Origin: Marinicauda pacifica
GTDB lineage: Bacteria > Pseudomonadota > Alphaproteobacteria > Caulobacterales > Maricaulaceae
Direction: 5' to 3'
Assembly (NCBI RefSeq): GCF_004793635.1
Contig: NZ_SRXV01000001.1
Span: 1,178,501 to 1,242,500 of the forward strand
Length of the DNA stretch: 64,000 nucleotides
The notes beneath the pieces are model-generated. The model was given only the letters and a program-made list of their open reading frames with translations, made no database searches and had not been told where the DNA came from. The translations under genes and the position numbers were made by a program. This document shows, in pieces, positions 63,350-64,000 of this stretch (the stretch's first letter is position 1; every line of letters begins with the position of its first letter).

Positions 63350-64000
63350 CAGCGATCTCCCTCATTGCCGGCTTCGTCATCGAGCGGGGCGATATCGGTC
63401 ACCATCCAGCTTCCGCCATCGATCTCGACGATCTCGAATTCGACGCGCTCGCCTTCACTGACGGCTTGAAGATCAAGCCCTTCCACGACGTCGAACGACA
63501 TCGTCATCGCCGGCCATCCGATATCCGGTATGGGCTCGTGGTCGAGGCGGATCATCCCGTGACCGGGCATGACCGACGCCACCGTGCCGACGCCCTGTAT
63601 GGCTACCGGTTCGGCGGGCTCCTCCGATTCTTGCCCGTCCTGCGGCGCAGTCATGCGCAGCATCGCGCCCTGCAGGCTCGCCTCGGAATCGATCAGGAAC
63701 TGGGCGGACACCACGACGCGCTCGCCGGGGGCAAGGCCTTCGATGATTTCCACCCGGCCACCGGTCTCGATGCCGGGCACAACGCGAGCCGGACGGTAGC
63801 GCCCCTCGCCCAGCGCAAGGATCACCCGGTCGGACTGACGGGTGCGGATCAGTGCCTCGCGCGGGATGTGGATCACGTTTCGGCGCGGGGCCGCCTCGAT
63901 GGCGACGTTGACATAGCTGTTGGGACGAAGCGTGCGCTCCGGGTTGTCGAAGCGCATGCGCACCGGCACCGATCGGCTGTCGGGATTGACGGTGGGGTAG
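63349..64000 (-). CDS. cusB: CusB-type membrane fusion protein with C-terminal CusF domain (5' end beyond window)
   Basis: The visible 216 codons are the C-terminal part; the start is past position 64,000. The adaptor part reads YPTVNPDSRSVPVRMRFDNPERTLRPNSYVNVAIEAAPR and GEGRYRPARVVPGIETGGRVEIIEGLAPGERVVVSAQFLIDSEA, typical of HlyD/CusB proteins. The last 85 residues form a CusF-like metal-binding domain (GVGTVASVMPGHGMIRLDHEPIPDIGWPAMTMSFDV) with the W and M-x-M that bind Cu(I)/Ag(I). It is thus a natural CusB-CusF fusion, joining the metallochaperone to the adaptor. It precedes cusA with a one-base overlap. Confidence 0.9.
   Translation of the reverse strand, partial: YPTVNPDSRSVPVRMRFDNPERTLRPNSYVNVAIEAAPRRNVIHIPREALIRTRQSDRVILALGEGRYRPARVVPGIETGGRVEIIEGLAPGERVVVSAQFLIDSEASLQGAMLRMTAPQDGQESEEPAEPVAIQGVGTVASVMPGHGMIRLDHEPIPDIGWPAMTMSFDVVEGLDLQAVSEGERVEFEIVEIDGGSWMVTDIAPLDDEAGNEGDR

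Larger units (their letters stand above)
53955..64000. mobile_element. Integrated element with large serine recombinases (right end not seen)
   Basis: From the break in the radical SAM gene to the end of the window the DNA carries two large serine recombinases, a MerR-like gene, small unknown genes and a Cus copper/silver efflux system. The 54.0-56.5 kb part is visibly less GC-rich than the chromosome. The distal half of the radical SAM gene is absent, so the right end is beyond 64,000 or has been lost. Which genes belong to one integration event is inferred. Confidence 0.65.

Noticed and set aside
1..64000. CRISPR arrays, rRNA operons, insertion sequences with terminal repeats, or a replication origin
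   Set aside because: No regularly spaced direct repeats, no rRNA-like stretches, no DDE transposase and no DnaA-box cluster could be seen in reading the window.

Overview
The window looks like a chromosomal stretch of a GC-rich, free-living alphaproteobacterium, most likely of the Maricaulales/Hyphomonadaceae-Caulobacterales kind. The basis is the gene content: the murA / DUF2948 / UPF0262 / low-Mr phosphatase / infA / maf / RNase G / yacG block, a CC0125/CC1285-type lipoprotein, an HWE-family histidine kinase, a TonB receptor, a small family-4-like uracil-DNA glycosylase, and intergenic palindromic repeats ending in CTAG that are typical of this class. The genus is inferred, not proven.

Layout. 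1-3.4 kb: a leftward tyrosine/homogentisate catabolism operon (hmgA, a sulfotransferase-like gene, beta-carbonic anhydrase, a fumarylacetoacetase-like gene cut by the window edge) behind a MarR-type palindrome. 3.5-7.2 kb: a leftward five-gene run (unknown, GNAT, isochorismatase-like, secreted isoaspartyl peptidase, 2OG-Fe(II) oxygenase) facing a divergent LysR regulator. 8.3-16.5 kb: quinone oxidoreductase, aminotransferase, EgtB, HdeD, a divergent lipoprotein / PKHD-hydroxylase pair sharing a Fur-like box, and an HWE kinase. 16.6-20.9 kb: tRNA-Phe, a TonB receptor and a PAS histidine kinase. 20.9-26.0 kb: the conserved murA-to-yacG block, with no hisD where relatives carry it. 26.2-27.5 kb: tRNA-Thr followed by an HTH/Fic 'mobile mystery' module with three evenly spaced operators. 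27.6-31.7 kb: NfeD protease, SPFH/slipin, a YqaA-type membrane protein and prolyl aminopeptidase. 32.7-41.8 kb: methylmalonyl-CoA mutase (mutA, mutB) and its chaperone meaB, separated by small envelope genes. 42-51 kb: housekeeping genes (S49 protease, tRNA methyltransferase, polyprenyl synthase, ispE, TPR protein, ETF-ubiquinone oxidoreductase) interrupted by a two-gene DUF2188 + TIR-like cassette of less GC-rich DNA. 51.4-53.6 kb: uracil-DNA glycosylase and two TIGR04282/04283 glycosyltransferases.

At about 53,955 the chromosome ends. A PA0069-type radical SAM gene is cut exactly in the codons of its CxxxCxxC motif, and an integrated element begins. The element carries two different large serine recombinases, a MerR-like gene, small unknown genes and a Cus-type copper/silver efflux system with a CusB-CusF fusion. 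The rest of the radical SAM gene does not reappear before 64,000, so the element probably runs past the window.

The strongest candidates for something undescribed are the serine-recombinase element in the radical SAM gene, the DUF2188/TIR-like pair, and the three-operator Fic module.
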